64,000 nt of DNA from contig JAPLCB010000009.1 in assembly GCA_026392455.1 (NCBI GenBank), positions 186,001 to 250,000 of the forward strand, given 5' to 3'. The position numbers were made by a program, and so were the translations under genes. The number at the start of each line of letters is the position of its first letter. The stretch's first letter is position 1. Shown here one piece after another: positions 33,310 through 42,920 of the stretch. The stretch comes from Propionibacteriales bacterium (lineage in GTDB: Bacteria; Actinomycetota; Actinomycetes; Propionibacteriales; Nocardioidaceae). The notes under the pieces were generated by a model. That model had not been told where the DNA came from, made no database searches, and saw nothing but the letters and a program-made list of their open reading frames with translations.

Positions 33310-36177
33310 ATGCACCTTCGTCGGGGGATCTCGGGCCTGCTTACCTGCACCTTTACCGTGGCCGCACTCGGGTTCACGGCTCCGGCGTACGCCGCTGAGC
33401 AGCCGAGTGAGCCCTCGTCCGAGATGCAGCAGATCCTGGCGAACGACGACACCGCCCGACTCGACGGCGACGGCCTCCTCTACTACGTCGACCCGGCGCC
33501 GGAAGCCCCCGACGGGTTCGTCCCGCAGCCCCAGCGGTCGCCGAGCTTCACCACCAGCCAGGCCGGCCTGCCGCTGCCGGTACTGAGCAGCCGCCCGAGT
33601 GCCACCCGCACCGTGTACCTGGACTTCGACGGCGTCACCCTGCCCGGGACCAGCGCCTGGAGCAACGCCCAGTCCCCCGGCGACCCGGTGATCGCTGCCG
33701 GCACCTACACCGGGTTCACCCTCGACGGCAGCACCGACTTCTCCCAGGCCGAGATCGACTTCATCACCAAGACCTGGCGGATCGTCGCGGAGAAGTACGC
33801 ACCGTTCGACATCAACGTCACCACGGCCGACCCCGGGCAGGCGGCCCTGACCCGCAGCAGCTCGGGTGATACCGCGTACGGCGTCCAGGTGGTCGTCACC
33901 GACGACACCAGCCCGCCGACCCAGATCTGCGGCAACGCCTGTGCCGGCATCGCCTACAACGACCTCTTCGACGGCCGTCAGGGCAGCAGCGGCGTCTTCA
34001 ACACCGCCAACTACACGGTGGCGTGGGTGTTCTCGTCGAAGACGTTCGGGTCGGCCCAGATGACGGCTCACGACGCCGCCCACGAGATCGGCCACACCCT
34101 GGGCCTCGGTCACGACGGCGGCTCGGCGAACCCCAACTACTACGACGGGGGCAGCAGCAACTGGGTCCCGATCATGGGACTGACCAACCAGCACGCCGTG
34201 GCCCAGTTCAGCAAGGGCGAGTACACCGGAGCCAACAACAGCCAGGACGACCTGGCTGTGATCGGGGCGAACGGCACGACCGGTACCGCGAACAGCTTGC
34301 TCGTCAGCGACGACTACGGCAGCAGCAGCACGCCGACCGCGCTCGGCGACCAGCAGACCTACACGGTCGACGGTGTCATCAGCGGGGCCGGTGACGACGA
34401 CGTCTTCTCGCTCAGCCGCACCTGCACCGACGCGCTCACCGCCACCGCGACCGGGATCGGCTCCGGCCAGAGTCTCGACATCAGGGTCGAGGTCCTCGAC
34501 GGAGCCGGCACCCTGCTCGCCGCCAGCGACCCGGCGTCGGGCCAGAACACCTCCCAGCCCGGCGACATCGGCTACCTGCCGACGGGCCTGGACGCGACCA
34601 CCACCCTGGCCTCCACGACGTCGGGCGCGACGTACCGGGTCCGGGTCGACGGGGTCGGCTCCGGCAACCCGGCGAACACCGGGTACTCCGACTACGGCAG
34701 CGTCGGCCGGTACCACCTGACGATCACCGGCTGCCCGCCCCCGGTCGGCTCGCTGCCCGGACCGCCGACGACCGCCACCGCTACCGCCAACCCGCGCACC
34801 ACCACCGGGACGGTCAGCTGGACCGCACCGGCCACCGACGGCGGCAACCCGGTCACCGGGTACCGGATCACCGGCCTGCCGGGCGGCACGGTCGACACCA
34901 CCGGGCCCGGCACCACGTACGACGCCGTCAACCTCGTCCCGGGGACGCCGTACACCGTGACGGTCTTCGCCACGACCGTCATCGGAACCTCGACGACGGG
35001 AGCCGGCACCACGTTGCTCGTCGACACCTGGGCACCGACGACCAAGCCCGGGCTGGTCGCCAGCCTGTCCTCCGCTACCGCCACGGTGACCTGGACCGCG
35101 CCGAGCAACACCGGCGGTGCCGTGCTCACCGGCTGGCACCTGGTCGGCACCGGGGCCAGCCCGGTCGACGAGACCCTCTCCCCCGGGACGCTGACCACGA
35201 GCTACCCGGTCACCTACGGCGTCACCACCTACACGGTCACCGGCACCTACGAGGCCACCGACACCGACGGGATCGTCGCCTCCGACCCCCAGAGCGTCAC
35301 CCGCGCCACCACCGCCGCCGGGGCCCCGGCGAGCGCGAGCACCACCCCGGCGACCAAGGGCTTCACCGGCACCGTCAGCTGGACCGCTCCGGCGTCCGAC
35401 GGTGGCAGCACGATCACCAGCTACCGGATCACCGGACTCCCGGGCGGCACCGTCGACACCGGGAACGCACTGACCTCGTACCCGGCGACCAGCCTGGTCC
35501 CCGGGACGACGTACTCGCTGAGCATCGCCGCCCAGAACAGCAACGGGTTCGGCCCCACCCGGTCGGTCAGCCTGCGCGTCGCGACCTGGGCACCGACCAC
35601 CCGGCCCACGTTGACAGTGACTCGCAGCGGCACCACCGCCACCTTGACGTACGCCGCGCCCGCCAACCCCGGCAACGCCACCCTCACCGGCTGGTACGTC
35701 GACCGGACCGGCCCCGGCGCCACGCCCGCGGACAAGACCGTGACCGCCTCCTCGACCACGATGACCGGTCTGCTGGCCGGGACGCACATGTTCACCGTCC
35801 GGCCGACCTACTTCGCCGATGACCCCACCGGCGTGCTGACGTCCGACCCGAAGACGGTCGTGGTCACCACCAAGCCGTCCGCCCCGAAGATCGGGACCGC
35901 CGTCTCCGGGGCCGTCGGCGGCACCCGGAACGCGACGGTGAAGTGGGCCGCCCCGAGCAGCAACGGCGGCGCCGGCATCACCAGCTACAAGGTGGTCGCC
36001 ACCAAGCTGGTCGGCGGCAAGGTGACAGCGACGTACACCTCGTCGGCGCGGCCGGCCAGCGCACGTTCCTACGTCTGGGCGCTTCCCGCGGGCAGCTACA
36101 AGTTCCGGGTGATCGCCTACAACAGTGTCGGGAGGTCGCCGTACTCGGCGTACTCGAACCTGGTCGCATCCCGGTAG
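33310..36177 (+). CDS. secreted metzincin-type zinc protease with fibronectin type III-like repeats
   Basis: 955 aa. A signal peptide (MHLRRGISGLLTCTFTVAALGF ... AYAAEQ) leads to a protease domain with TVYLDFDGVTLPGT, and the zinc site HEIGHTLGLGHDG (first His at residue 258) with the Met-turn PIMGL. A paired-cysteine segment (QICGNACAG) precedes it. After a pre-peptidase-like beta domain (DDDVFSLSRTCTD ... DIRVEVLDG), four or more fibronectin-like modules follow, recognised by TGTVSWTAPATDGGNPVTGYRITGLPGG. The C terminus (GSYKFRVIAYNSVGRSPYS) is also FN3-like. Exported, probably surface-associated or shed. It is followed 10 bases later by a close paralogue. Confidence 0.9.
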   Translation: MHLRRGISGLLTCTFTVAALGFTAPAYAAEQPSEPSSEMQQILANDDTARLDGDGLLYYVDPAPEAPDGFVPQPQRSPSFTTSQAGLPLPVLSSRPSATRTVYLDFDGVTLPGTSAWSNAQSPGDPVIAAGTYTGFTLDGSTDFSQAEIDFITKTWRIVAEKYAPFDINVTTADPGQAALTRSSSGDTAYGVQVVVTDDTSPPTQICGNACAGIAYNDLFDGRQGSSGVFNTANYTVAWVFSSKTFGSAQMTAHDAAHEIGHTLGLGHDGGSANPNYYDGGSSNWVPIMGLTNQHAVAQFSKGEYTGANNSQDDLAVIGANGTTGTANSLLVSDDYGSSSTPTALGDQQTYTVDGVISGAGDDDVFSLSRTCTDALTATATGIGSGQSLDIRVEVLDGAGTLLAASDPASGQNTSQPGDIGYLPTGLDATTTLASTTSGATYRVRVDGVGSGNPANTGYSDYGSVGRYHLTITGCPPPVGSLPGPPTTATATANPRTTTGTVSWTAPATDGGNPVTGYRITGLPGGTVDTTGPGTTYDAVNLVPGTPYTVTVFATTVIGTSTTGAGTTLLVDTWAPTTKPGLVASLSSATATVTWTAPSNTGGAVLTGWHLVGTGASPVDETLSPGTLTTSYPVTYGVTTYTVTGTYEATDTDGIVASDPQSVTRATTAAGAPASASTTPATKGFTGTVSWTAPASDGGSTITSYRITGLPGGTVDTGNALTSYPATSLVPGTTYSLSIAAQNSNGFGPTRSVSLRVATWAPTTRPTLTVTRSGTTATLTYAAPANPGNATLTGWYVDRTGPGATPADKTVTASSTTMTGLLAGTHMFTVRPTYFADDPTGVLTSDPKTVVVTTKPSAPKIGTAVSGAVGGTRNATVKWAAPSSNGGAGITSYKVVATKLVGGKVTATYTSSARPASARSYVWALPAGSYKFRVIAYNSVGRSPYSAYSNLVASR

Positions 36178-36187
36178 GAGGGGCAGG

Positions 36188-38554
36188 ATGAGGCAGGTGC
36201 GGGTACGCGTGGTTCCGGTCGTCGCCGGGCTGGTTCTCGCCCTAGCATCCCCCGCGCTGGGATCCCCAGCCCTGGCGGCGGCCCCGGCTCCGCGGCCGGT
36301 TCCGAGCACCAGCACGGCCTCGACCGTCACCGACCAGCACGTCACGCCCGGCCGGCCCTCCCGCGTCCTGGCGAAGCAGGCCACCGGTCGGGCCGCAATC
36401 CTCGCCCTCGGCGACGACCTGGCGCTGGCCGCCCACCGCAACAGCCTCACCCCGGCGCGTCTCACCCAGATCCTGCGGACCGATCCGACCGCGGTGATCT
36501 ACCCGACCGGCAAGCTCGCCTACCGCGACGCACGCCGGGAGACGGCACCGCCCGCACCCAGCCCCACCACGGCGCAGGCCTTGGTGGTCCCCGAAGGTCA
36601 GACCTTCACCCTGCACAGCCGGCCCGGCTCGAAGCACACCGTCTACCTCGACTTCAACGGCGCCGACGTCAGCGGCACCGGGTGGAACTACGAGCCCCAG
36701 TACAACCCCGACGGGATCCCGGACGGCTTCTACGACGCGTTCACCATCGACAGCGACGGGTCGACCTTCAACACCGCCGAGCACGAGTACATCCAGGAGG
36801 TCTGGCGGGTGATCGCGGAGACCTACGCCACCTTCGACGTGGACGTCACCACCGCCGACCCGGGCCCCGGCGGGTACAACCGCAACGGGCCGGCCGACCA
36901 GACCTACGGCGACCACGTCCTGTTCACCGACGACCCCGACTCCGACCCGGTCTGCGACCCGAACGTCTGCGGCGGAGTGGCGTTCGTGGACGTCTTCGAC
37001 GACTCCCGTGACAACAGTGACTTCTTCGAACCCGTCTGGGTCCGCCAGTACGCGCACCCCTTCGACGCAGCGATCGCCGCCAGCCACGAGATCGGCCACA
37101 CCCTCGGACTGGTCCACGACGGCCGCACCTCCCCGGACGAGGAGTACTACCAGGGCGCCGGCGCCTGGAGCCCGATCATGGGGGCAGGCGGTAACGCGAT
37201 CCAGCAGTTCAGCAAGGGCGAGTACGCGAGCGCGAGCAACACCCAGGACGACCTCGCCGTGATCCGCGACGTCGGCGGTGTCCCGGCCCTCCCCGACGAC
37301 GCCGGCAACACCATCGCCACCGCGACCACGATGGGGGCCCGAACAGCGTTCACCATCGACGGCACGATCAGCACCCGGACCGACTACGACGTCTACGAGA
37401 TCGGCTCCTGCACCGACGCCATCACCATCAGCGCCACCGGGGCCGGGAGCGGGAGCGCCCTGGACCTGCGGGTCGACGTCCTCGACGCCACCGGCGCCTC
37501 CCTGGGTTTCTCCGACCCCGCATCGGGACAGACCACCGACAACCCGCCGGTCGCGACCGGGGTGGACGTGCCTGCCTTCAGCCCCAGCACCGCGACCACC
37601 TACTACGTGAAGGTCGACGGGGTCGGGTCCGCGGGCGCGACCGGGTACAGCGACTACGGCAGCATCGGCAGCTACACCCTGAGCATCACCGGGTGCGTCG
37701 CGACCAACGGCACCGAGCCCGGCTCCCCGACCGGCCTGGCCCTGAGCAGCACCAAGGCTGCCGGCACCCTGACCTGGTCCGCGCCCGCGGGCGCTCCGGT
37801 CACCGGCTACCGGATCACCGGGGTGCCCGGCGGCCCGTTCGAGGTACCCGCTGGAACGACGTCGAAAGCCCTCACCCTCACCGGCGGCGTCGACCTCAGG
37901 ATCGGCGTCACCGCCTTCAACGGCTCCGGTCCCGGAGTCCCGGGGACCCTCGACCGGCACGTCAGCTCGTGGGCCCCGACGGTCCCGCCGACACTGAGCG
38001 TGAGCACGGTCGTGCTGACCGCGAAGATCGCCTGGAAGCTCGGCGCCAACCCGGGCGGCTCCGCGGTGGTGGCGTGGCGGGTCAAGGAGAGCTCCCAGAC
38101 CAACGACCTGCCGGCCTCGGACTTCGCCTACGGCGTCAACCTCAGCTACTCCGACTACGGCACCCACACCGTCACCATCACCCCGCTGGTGTACGCCGAG
38201 GACGGCAGCACCTCCCCGGGCCGCACGGTGACCTTCGCGATCGCCACCAAGCCGTCAGCCCCCAGGATCGGGACGGCGGCGAGCGGCGCCCGCGGGCGAC
38301 CGGTGACCGCGCTCGCCCGATGGGCTGCGGCCTACAACGGCGGCGCGGCGATCACGGCGTACCGGGTGGTCGCGTACCGGCTGAACTCACGCGGGCAGAT
38401 CGTCAGCTCGAAGGTCTCCAGAGCCCTGAAGCCGGCCAGCCGCTCGTACTCCTTCGCTCTTGCGGCCGGCCGCTACAAGTTCCGGGTCGTCGCCTACAAC
38501 CAGAAGGGCGCGTCCCCGAAGTCGGCGTACTCGAAGGCCGTTACCGCCCGCTGA
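36188..38554 (+). CDS. secreted metzincin-type zinc protease, tandem paralogue with fewer FN3 modules
   Basis: 788 aa from ATG 36188, with a GGAGG ribosome-binding site overlapping the previous stop region. A signal peptide (VVPVVAGLVLALASPALG) and an Ala/Pro/Thr-rich propeptide precede the protease domain: HTVYLDFNGADVSGTGWN, zinc site HEIGHTLGLVHDG (first His at residue 300), Met-turn PIMGAGG, and QQFSKGEYASASNTQDDLAVI shared almost exactly with the upstream protein. One beta domain and about three FN3-like modules follow. The spacing of 10 bases suggests one transcript and a tandem duplication. The 3' end overlaps the DinG-like helicase gene tail to tail by 14 bases. Confidence 0.9.
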   Translation: MRQVRVRVVPVVAGLVLALASPALGSPALAAAPAPRPVPSTSTASTVTDQHVTPGRPSRVLAKQATGRAAILALGDDLALAAHRNSLTPARLTQILRTDPTAVIYPTGKLAYRDARRETAPPAPSPTTAQALVVPEGQTFTLHSRPGSKHTVYLDFNGADVSGTGWNYEPQYNPDGIPDGFYDAFTIDSDGSTFNTAEHEYIQEVWRVIAETYATFDVDVTTADPGPGGYNRNGPADQTYGDHVLFTDDPDSDPVCDPNVCGGVAFVDVFDDSRDNSDFFEPVWVRQYAHPFDAAIAASHEIGHTLGLVHDGRTSPDEEYYQGAGAWSPIMGAGGNAIQQFSKGEYASASNTQDDLAVIRDVGGVPALPDDAGNTIATATTMGARTAFTIDGTISTRTDYDVYEIGSCTDAITISATGAGSGSALDLRVDVLDATGASLGFSDPASGQTTDNPPVATGVDVPAFSPSTATTYYVKVDGVGSAGATGYSDYGSIGSYTLSITGCVATNGTEPGSPTGLALSSTKAAGTLTWSAPAGAPVTGYRITGVPGGPFEVPAGTTSKALTLTGGVDLRIGVTAFNGSGPGVPGTLDRHVSSWAPTVPPTLSVSTVVLTAKIAWKLGANPGGSAVVAWRVKESSQTNDLPASDFAYGVNLSYSDYGTHTVTITPLVYAEDGSTSPGRTVTFAIATKPSAPRIGTAASGARGRPVTALARWAAAYNGGAAITAYRVVAYRLNSRGQIVSSKVSRALKPASRSYSFALAAGRYKFRVVAYNQKGASPKSAYSKAVTAR

Positions 38555-40487
38555 GCCGGGTCAGCGCCTTGCGGACGACAGCCGGGTCGGTGGTCATCCA
38601 CATCGGCGGCAGGCTGGCGCGCAGGAAGCTGCCGTAGCGGGCGGTGACCAGCCGCGGGTCCAGGATCGCCACCACCCCCTTGTCGCTGGTGGTCCGGATC
38701 AACCGGCCGGCGCCCTGGGCCAGCAGCAGGGCTGCGTGCGTCGCCGAGACCGCCATGAACCCGTTGCCGCCGGCCTTGTCGGCGGCCTCGGCCCGGGCGG
38801 ACATCAGCGGGTCGTCCGGGCGCGGGAACGGCACCCGGTCGATCAGCACCAGCTGGCAGGTCTCCCCCGGCACGTCGAGCCCCTGCCACAGGCTCAACGT
38901 CCCGAACAGGCAGGTGTGCGGGTCGCCGATGAACTGCCGGGTCAGCTCGGGCAGCTGGGCATCGCCCTGGCAGAGCGTGGTCAGGTGCGGCAGCCGCTCA
39001 CGGACCGCGTCCGCCGCGGCCTCAGCAGCGCGGCGCGACGAGAACAGTCCGAGGGTGCGGCCGTCGGCGGCGTCGATCAGGTCCACGATCTCGTCGAGCT
39101 GGGCCTTCTGCAGGCCGTCGCGACCGGGCTGCGGCAGGTGCTTGGCGACGTAGAGGATCGACTGCTGGGCGTAGTCGAACGGGGACCCGACGTCGATGCC
39201 GTCCCAGGTGGTGCCGCTGCCCGAACGGTCCAGGCCGACCGAGCCGGCCACCACCGAGAAGTCGCCGCCCAGCATCAGGGTGGCGGACGTGAAGACGACC
39301 GTCTTCTCGGCGAGCAGGCGCTCGCGCATCTGCAGTGCCACGTCCAGCGGTGCCACGCAGAGCCGGTTCCCGCCGTGGCGCAGCTCGCGCTCGGAGACCC
39401 AGAGGACGTCGTACTCCGACCCCGCGCACATCCGCTCCGCCGTGGCGAAGAGCTCCTGGGCCCAGCCCTTCGCCTGGACCGCGGCAGCATCCGCCTCCGC
39501 TCCCGGCGTGGCTTTCGGGAACGCCGAGATCAAGGTGCGGGAGGCGTCACGGACCAGGACCAGCGCGTCGGCGATCTCCTGCGGGACCTTCTCCAGCCGT
39601 CCCCCGGGCGCAGCAGCGAGCGCGTCGCGCAAGGTGTCGGCGGCGTCGGCGAGGTCGTCGGCCTCGGGACCGTCGACCTGGCGCTGCGAGCGGCGGGCGG
39701 TCCGCTCGACGTCACCCGGCGAGAGCTCGTCGGTGGCGGCCTGAGTGACCCGGGCGGTGAGCTCGTGGGCCTCGTCGATCACCACCACGTCGTACTCGGG
39801 GATCATCGGGATGCCCTCGATCGCGTCGATCGCGAGCAGGGAGTGGTTGGTCACGACCAGCTGGGACTTCGCAGCCTTCTCCTTGGCGCGCTCGGCGAAG
39901 CACTCGGCGCCGAACGCGCACTTGCCGGCGCCGACGCACTCGCGTGCGCTGACGCTGACCTGGCGCCAGACCTGGTCGGTGTGCCGCGGAGCGTTGTCCT
40001 TCTCGCCGGTGCCACCCGCCTTCGCCTCGTCCTCGACCCACTCGCGCAGGGCGACGACCTCGGCCCCCAGCGAGCCGGTCGGCAGGTCCACCAGGGCCCC
40101 CTGGTCGTCCGGGACACCTTCACGGACCCGGTGCAGGCAGGCGTAGTTGGACCGGCCCTTGAGGACCGCGAAGGTGGCCTTCTCGTGCAGGACGGCGTCA
40201 GCCGCAGCGACCAGCGCCGGGATGTCCCGTTCGACCAGCTGGTGCTGGAGCGCCAACGTCGCGGTCGCGATCACCACGCGTTCGTGGTGCAGCAGCGCCG
40301 GGACCAGGTAGCCCAACGACTTGCCGGTACCGGTACCGGCCTGGACCAGGAGGTGCTTGCCCGACTCCATCGCCGAGGTGACCGCCTCGGCCATCCGGAC
40401 CTGACCGGGCCGCTCGGTGCCGCCGACCGCCGCCACCGCAGCCGCGAGGACCTCGGTGACGGTCAGCTTCTCGGGGGCGTCGGACAC
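38541..40487 (-). CDS. DinG-family (XPD-like) ATP-dependent DNA helicase
   Basis: 648 aa from GTG 40487; a TTG at 40505 is possible but less likely. Superfamily 2 iron-sulphur helicase: Walker A QAGTGTGKSLGYL, DEAH box VVIDEAHEL, and motif VI GAGRLIRT. Four cysteines (one in SNYACLHRV, three in ECVGAGKCAFGAECF) are placed between motifs I and II, as expected for the FeS cluster. DinG-type helicases unwind R-loops and forked or G-quadruplex DNA. Members of the YoaA/DinG group are often SOS-regulated, but no LexA box is seen near this start. Confidence 0.93.
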   Translation of the reverse strand: MSDAPEKLTVTEVLAAAVAAVGGTERPGQVRMAEAVTSAMESGKHLLVQAGTGTGKSLGYLVPALLHHERVVIATATLALQHQLVERDIPALVAAADAVLHEKATFAVLKGRSNYACLHRVREGVPDDQGALVDLPTGSLGAEVVALREWVEDEAKAGGTGEKDNAPRHTDQVWRQVSVSARECVGAGKCAFGAECFAERAKEKAAKSQLVVTNHSLLAIDAIEGIPMIPEYDVVVIDEAHELTARVTQAATDELSPGDVERTARRSQRQVDGPEADDLADAADTLRDALAAAPGGRLEKVPQEIADALVLVRDASRTLISAFPKATPGAEADAAAVQAKGWAQELFATAERMCAGSEYDVLWVSERELRHGGNRLCVAPLDVALQMRERLLAEKTVVFTSATLMLGGDFSVVAGSVGLDRSGSGTTWDGIDVGSPFDYAQQSILYVAKHLPQPGRDGLQKAQLDEIVDLIDAADGRTLGLFSSRRAAEAAADAVRERLPHLTTLCQGDAQLPELTRQFIGDPHTCLFGTLSLWQGLDVPGETCQLVLIDRVPFPRPDDPLMSARAEAADKAGGNGFMAVSATHAALLLAQGAGRLIRTTSDKGVVAILDPRLVTARYGSFLRASLPPMWMTTDPAVVRKALTRLSGR

Positions 40488-40619
40488 GGGAGAAGGGTAA
40501 GGCAAGCCGGGTACGGCGCTCGCCGACGCGGTGGCGGCCTGTGCAGTGCCCGCAACCGATACCTATTCGTTGCCAACATCGCTAGCGAACCTGAGGAAAC
40601 CCTGAATACCTTCGGATCC

Positions 40620-41720
40620 ATGGTTAATAGGTCGAATTCACCATCGATCCAGTTGACGGACCTGGCAAAAAGCTTCGGATCTGTCAGTGCGGTCGATGGC
40701 GTCGACCTGACCATCGCGGAGGGTGAGTTCTTCTCGATGCTCGGACCGTCCGGTTCCGGGAAGACCACCGTGCTGCGGATGATCGCCGGCTTCGAGCAGC
40801 CGACCCGCGGCACCGTCAGCCTCGCCGGCCAGGACGTCACCGGCCTGCCACCCTTCGCCCGGGACGTCAACACCGTCTTCCAGGACTACGCCCTCTTCCC
40901 GCACATGAGCATCGCGGAGAACGTCGAGTACGGCCTGCGGGTCAAGAGGGTCCCGAAGGCCGAGCGCCGAACCCGCGTCGGCGAGGCCCTGGAGACCGTC
41001 CGGCTGAGCAGCCACGGCGACCGCCGCCCCCACCAGCTCTCCGGGGGGCAGCGGCAGCGGGTCGCCCTGGCCCGGGCCCTGATCAACCGGCCCACCGTGC
41101 TGCTCCTGGACGAACCGCTCGGCGCCCTGGACCTCAAGCTCCGCCGGGAGATGCAGATCGAGCTCAAGGCGATCCAGCGCGAGGTCGGGATCACCTTCGT
41201 CTTCGTCACCCACGACCAGGAAGAGGCGCTGACCCTCAGCGACCGGATCGCGATCTTCAACGACGGCCGGATCCTGCAGGTCGCCACCCCCCGGGAGCTC
41301 TACGAGACCCCCAACAGCGCCTTCGTCGCGGGCTTCGTCGGGACCTCGAACCTGCTCACCGGAGCAGCCGCCCGCAGCGTCGTCGGCCGCGACGGGACGT
41401 TCAGCATCCGTCCCGAGAAGATCCACCTCGACGACGTACCGGACGGAGCCGCGACGACGGCCGGTGTCATCCGCGAGGTCGTCTACCTGGGATCGGCGAA
41501 CCACTTCGTGGTCGACCTCGACGTTCCCGACGGCCCCGACAACCCGGAGAACCGGGGGAACCCGACGTCGCTGACCGTCCTGCGGCAGAACACCGCCACC
41601 GCGGGCACCGCCCTGGGCCGCGGCGAACGGGTCCGGCTGTCCTGGCTCCCCGAGAACGTGATCGAGCTCGCCTCCACGCTCAGCACCGCACCATCCGCCA
41701 TCACTGAGGAGTCCGCATGA
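40620..41720 (+). CDS. potA: polyamine ABC transporter, ATP-binding subunit
   Basis: 366 aa from ATG 40620; the long upstream extension is antisense to the helicase. Walker A GPSGSGKTT, Q-loop VFQDYALFPHMS, signature LSGGQRQRVALARAL, Walker B VLLLDEPLGALD and the switch His in FVTHDQEEAL are all intact. A C-terminal TOBE-like domain follows (FSIRPEKIHL, VVYLGSANHFVVDL), as in PotA. It energises uptake of spermidine/putrescine. First gene of the pot operon; the stop overlaps the next start (ATGA). Confidence 0.94.
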   Translation: MVNRSNSPSIQLTDLAKSFGSVSAVDGVDLTIAEGEFFSMLGPSGSGKTTVLRMIAGFEQPTRGTVSLAGQDVTGLPPFARDVNTVFQDYALFPHMSIAENVEYGLRVKRVPKAERRTRVGEALETVRLSSHGDRRPHQLSGGQRQRVALARALINRPTVLLLDEPLGALDLKLRREMQIELKAIQREVGITFVFVTHDQEEALTLSDRIAIFNDGRILQVATPRELYETPNSAFVAGFVGTSNLLTGAAARSVVGRDGTFSIRPEKIHLDDVPDGAATTAGVIREVVYLGSANHFVVDLDVPDGPDNPENRGNPTSLTVLRQNTATAGTALGRGERVRLSWLPENVIELASTLSTAPSAITEESA

Positions 41721-42892
41721 AACGCACACGCACCCTGACCGCCCTCGTCACGATCGGAGCGCTCGGCCTGATGATGTCGGGCTGCGGCTCCGACGACGGC
41801 AGCAGCCCGTCGGCCGCCGGCTTCGTGGCGCCGGACCTGCCGCAGAAGGAGAGCCTCGGGGCCGGCGAAGGCGCGGTGAGCATCCTGTCCTGGGCCGGGT
41901 ACGCCGAGAAGGACTGGGTCGAACCGTTCGAGAAGGCCACCGGCTGCAAGGCCACCGTGAAGACCTTCAACACCAGCGACGAGGCCGTCAAGCTGATGAC
42001 CGACGGCGGGTACGACGTGGTCTCCGCCTCCGGCGACGCCTCGCTGCGGCTGATCGCGGCCGGGACCGTCGAGCCGGTCAACACCGACCTGGTGCCCAAC
42101 TACGCCGACGTCTACCCGTTCCTCAAGGACAAGGCCTGGAACTCCGTCGACGGCCAGATGTACGGCATCCCGCACGGCTACGGCGCCAACCTGCTGATGT
42201 GGAACACCGACAAGGTCAAGCCGGCCCCGACCGACTGGAGCATCGTCTTCGACGGCGCCAGCGCCTACTCCGGCAAGGTGACGGCGTACGACTCGCCGAT
42301 CTACATCGCCGACGCCGCGCTGTACCTGATGAACACCCAACCAGACCTGGGGATCAAGGACCCGTACGCGTTGGACAAGGACCAGCTGGCCGCCGCCGTG
42401 GACCTGCTGAAGATGCAGAAGGAGCACGTCGGCGAGTACTGGTCGGACTACGCCAAGGAGCAGTCGGCCTTCAAGACCGGCGACTCGGTCGTCGGCACCA
42501 CCTGGCAGGTGATCGCCAGCCTCGCCGAGGGTGAGGGCACCAAGGTCAAGGCGATCCTGCCCGACTCCGGTTCCACCGGCTGGTCGGACACCTGGATGGT
42601 CGCCACCAAGTCCGAGCACAAGAACTGCGCCTACCAGTGGCTCAACGAGATCATCAGCCCGAAGGCCAACGCCGCGGTGGCGCAGTACTTCGGTGAGTCG
42701 CCCGCCAACGGCAAGGCCTGCGCACTGGCCGAGAAGGGCTTCTGCGAGACCTACCACGCCGGTGACGCGTCGTACGCCGAGAAGATCCACTACTGGACCA
42801 CACCGACCTCGTCCTGCCTGGACGGCCGGACCGACGTGAAGTGCACGACGTACCAGGAGTGGACCCAGGCCTGGACGGAGATCAAGGGGTGA
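41717..42892 (+). CDS. potD: polyamine ABC transporter, substrate-binding lipoprotein
   Basis: 391 aa. A signal peptide with lipobox MSGC anchors it outside the membrane. The mature part has the PotD fold: AVSILSWAGYAEKDWVEPFEKATGCKA, SGDASLRLIAAGTVEPVN, YGIPHGYGANLLMWN and GWSDTWMVATKSEHKNCAYQWLN, with acidic and aromatic residues that hold the polyamine. Four or more cysteines near the C terminus may form disulphides. Placed second in the operon, between the ATPase and the permeases. Confidence 0.92.
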   Translation: MKRTRTLTALVTIGALGLMMSGCGSDDGSSPSAAGFVAPDLPQKESLGAGEGAVSILSWAGYAEKDWVEPFEKATGCKATVKTFNTSDEAVKLMTDGGYDVVSASGDASLRLIAAGTVEPVNTDLVPNYADVYPFLKDKAWNSVDGQMYGIPHGYGANLLMWNTDKVKPAPTDWSIVFDGASAYSGKVTAYDSPIYIADAALYLMNTQPDLGIKDPYALDKDQLAAAVDLLKMQKEHVGEYWSDYAKEQSAFKTGDSVVGTTWQVIASLAEGEGTKVKAILPDSGSTGWSDTWMVATKSEHKNCAYQWLNEIISPKANAAVAQYFGESPANGKACALAEKGFCETYHAGDASYAEKIHYWTTPTSSCLDGRTDVKCTTYQEWTQAWTEIKG

Positions 42893-42920
42893 GCGTCTCC
42901 TGACCTCCACCCCGGTCTCC

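Noticed and set aside
32386-36465. 1359-codon minus-strand open frame
   Set aside because: It runs antisense through lexA and two metzincin genes and encodes only repeat-like Arg/Gly/Val-rich sequence typical of high-GC shadow frames.
38460-40619. Long N-terminal extension of the potA frame
   Set aside because: It is antisense to the DinG-like helicase gene; PotA homology begins at ATG 40620.
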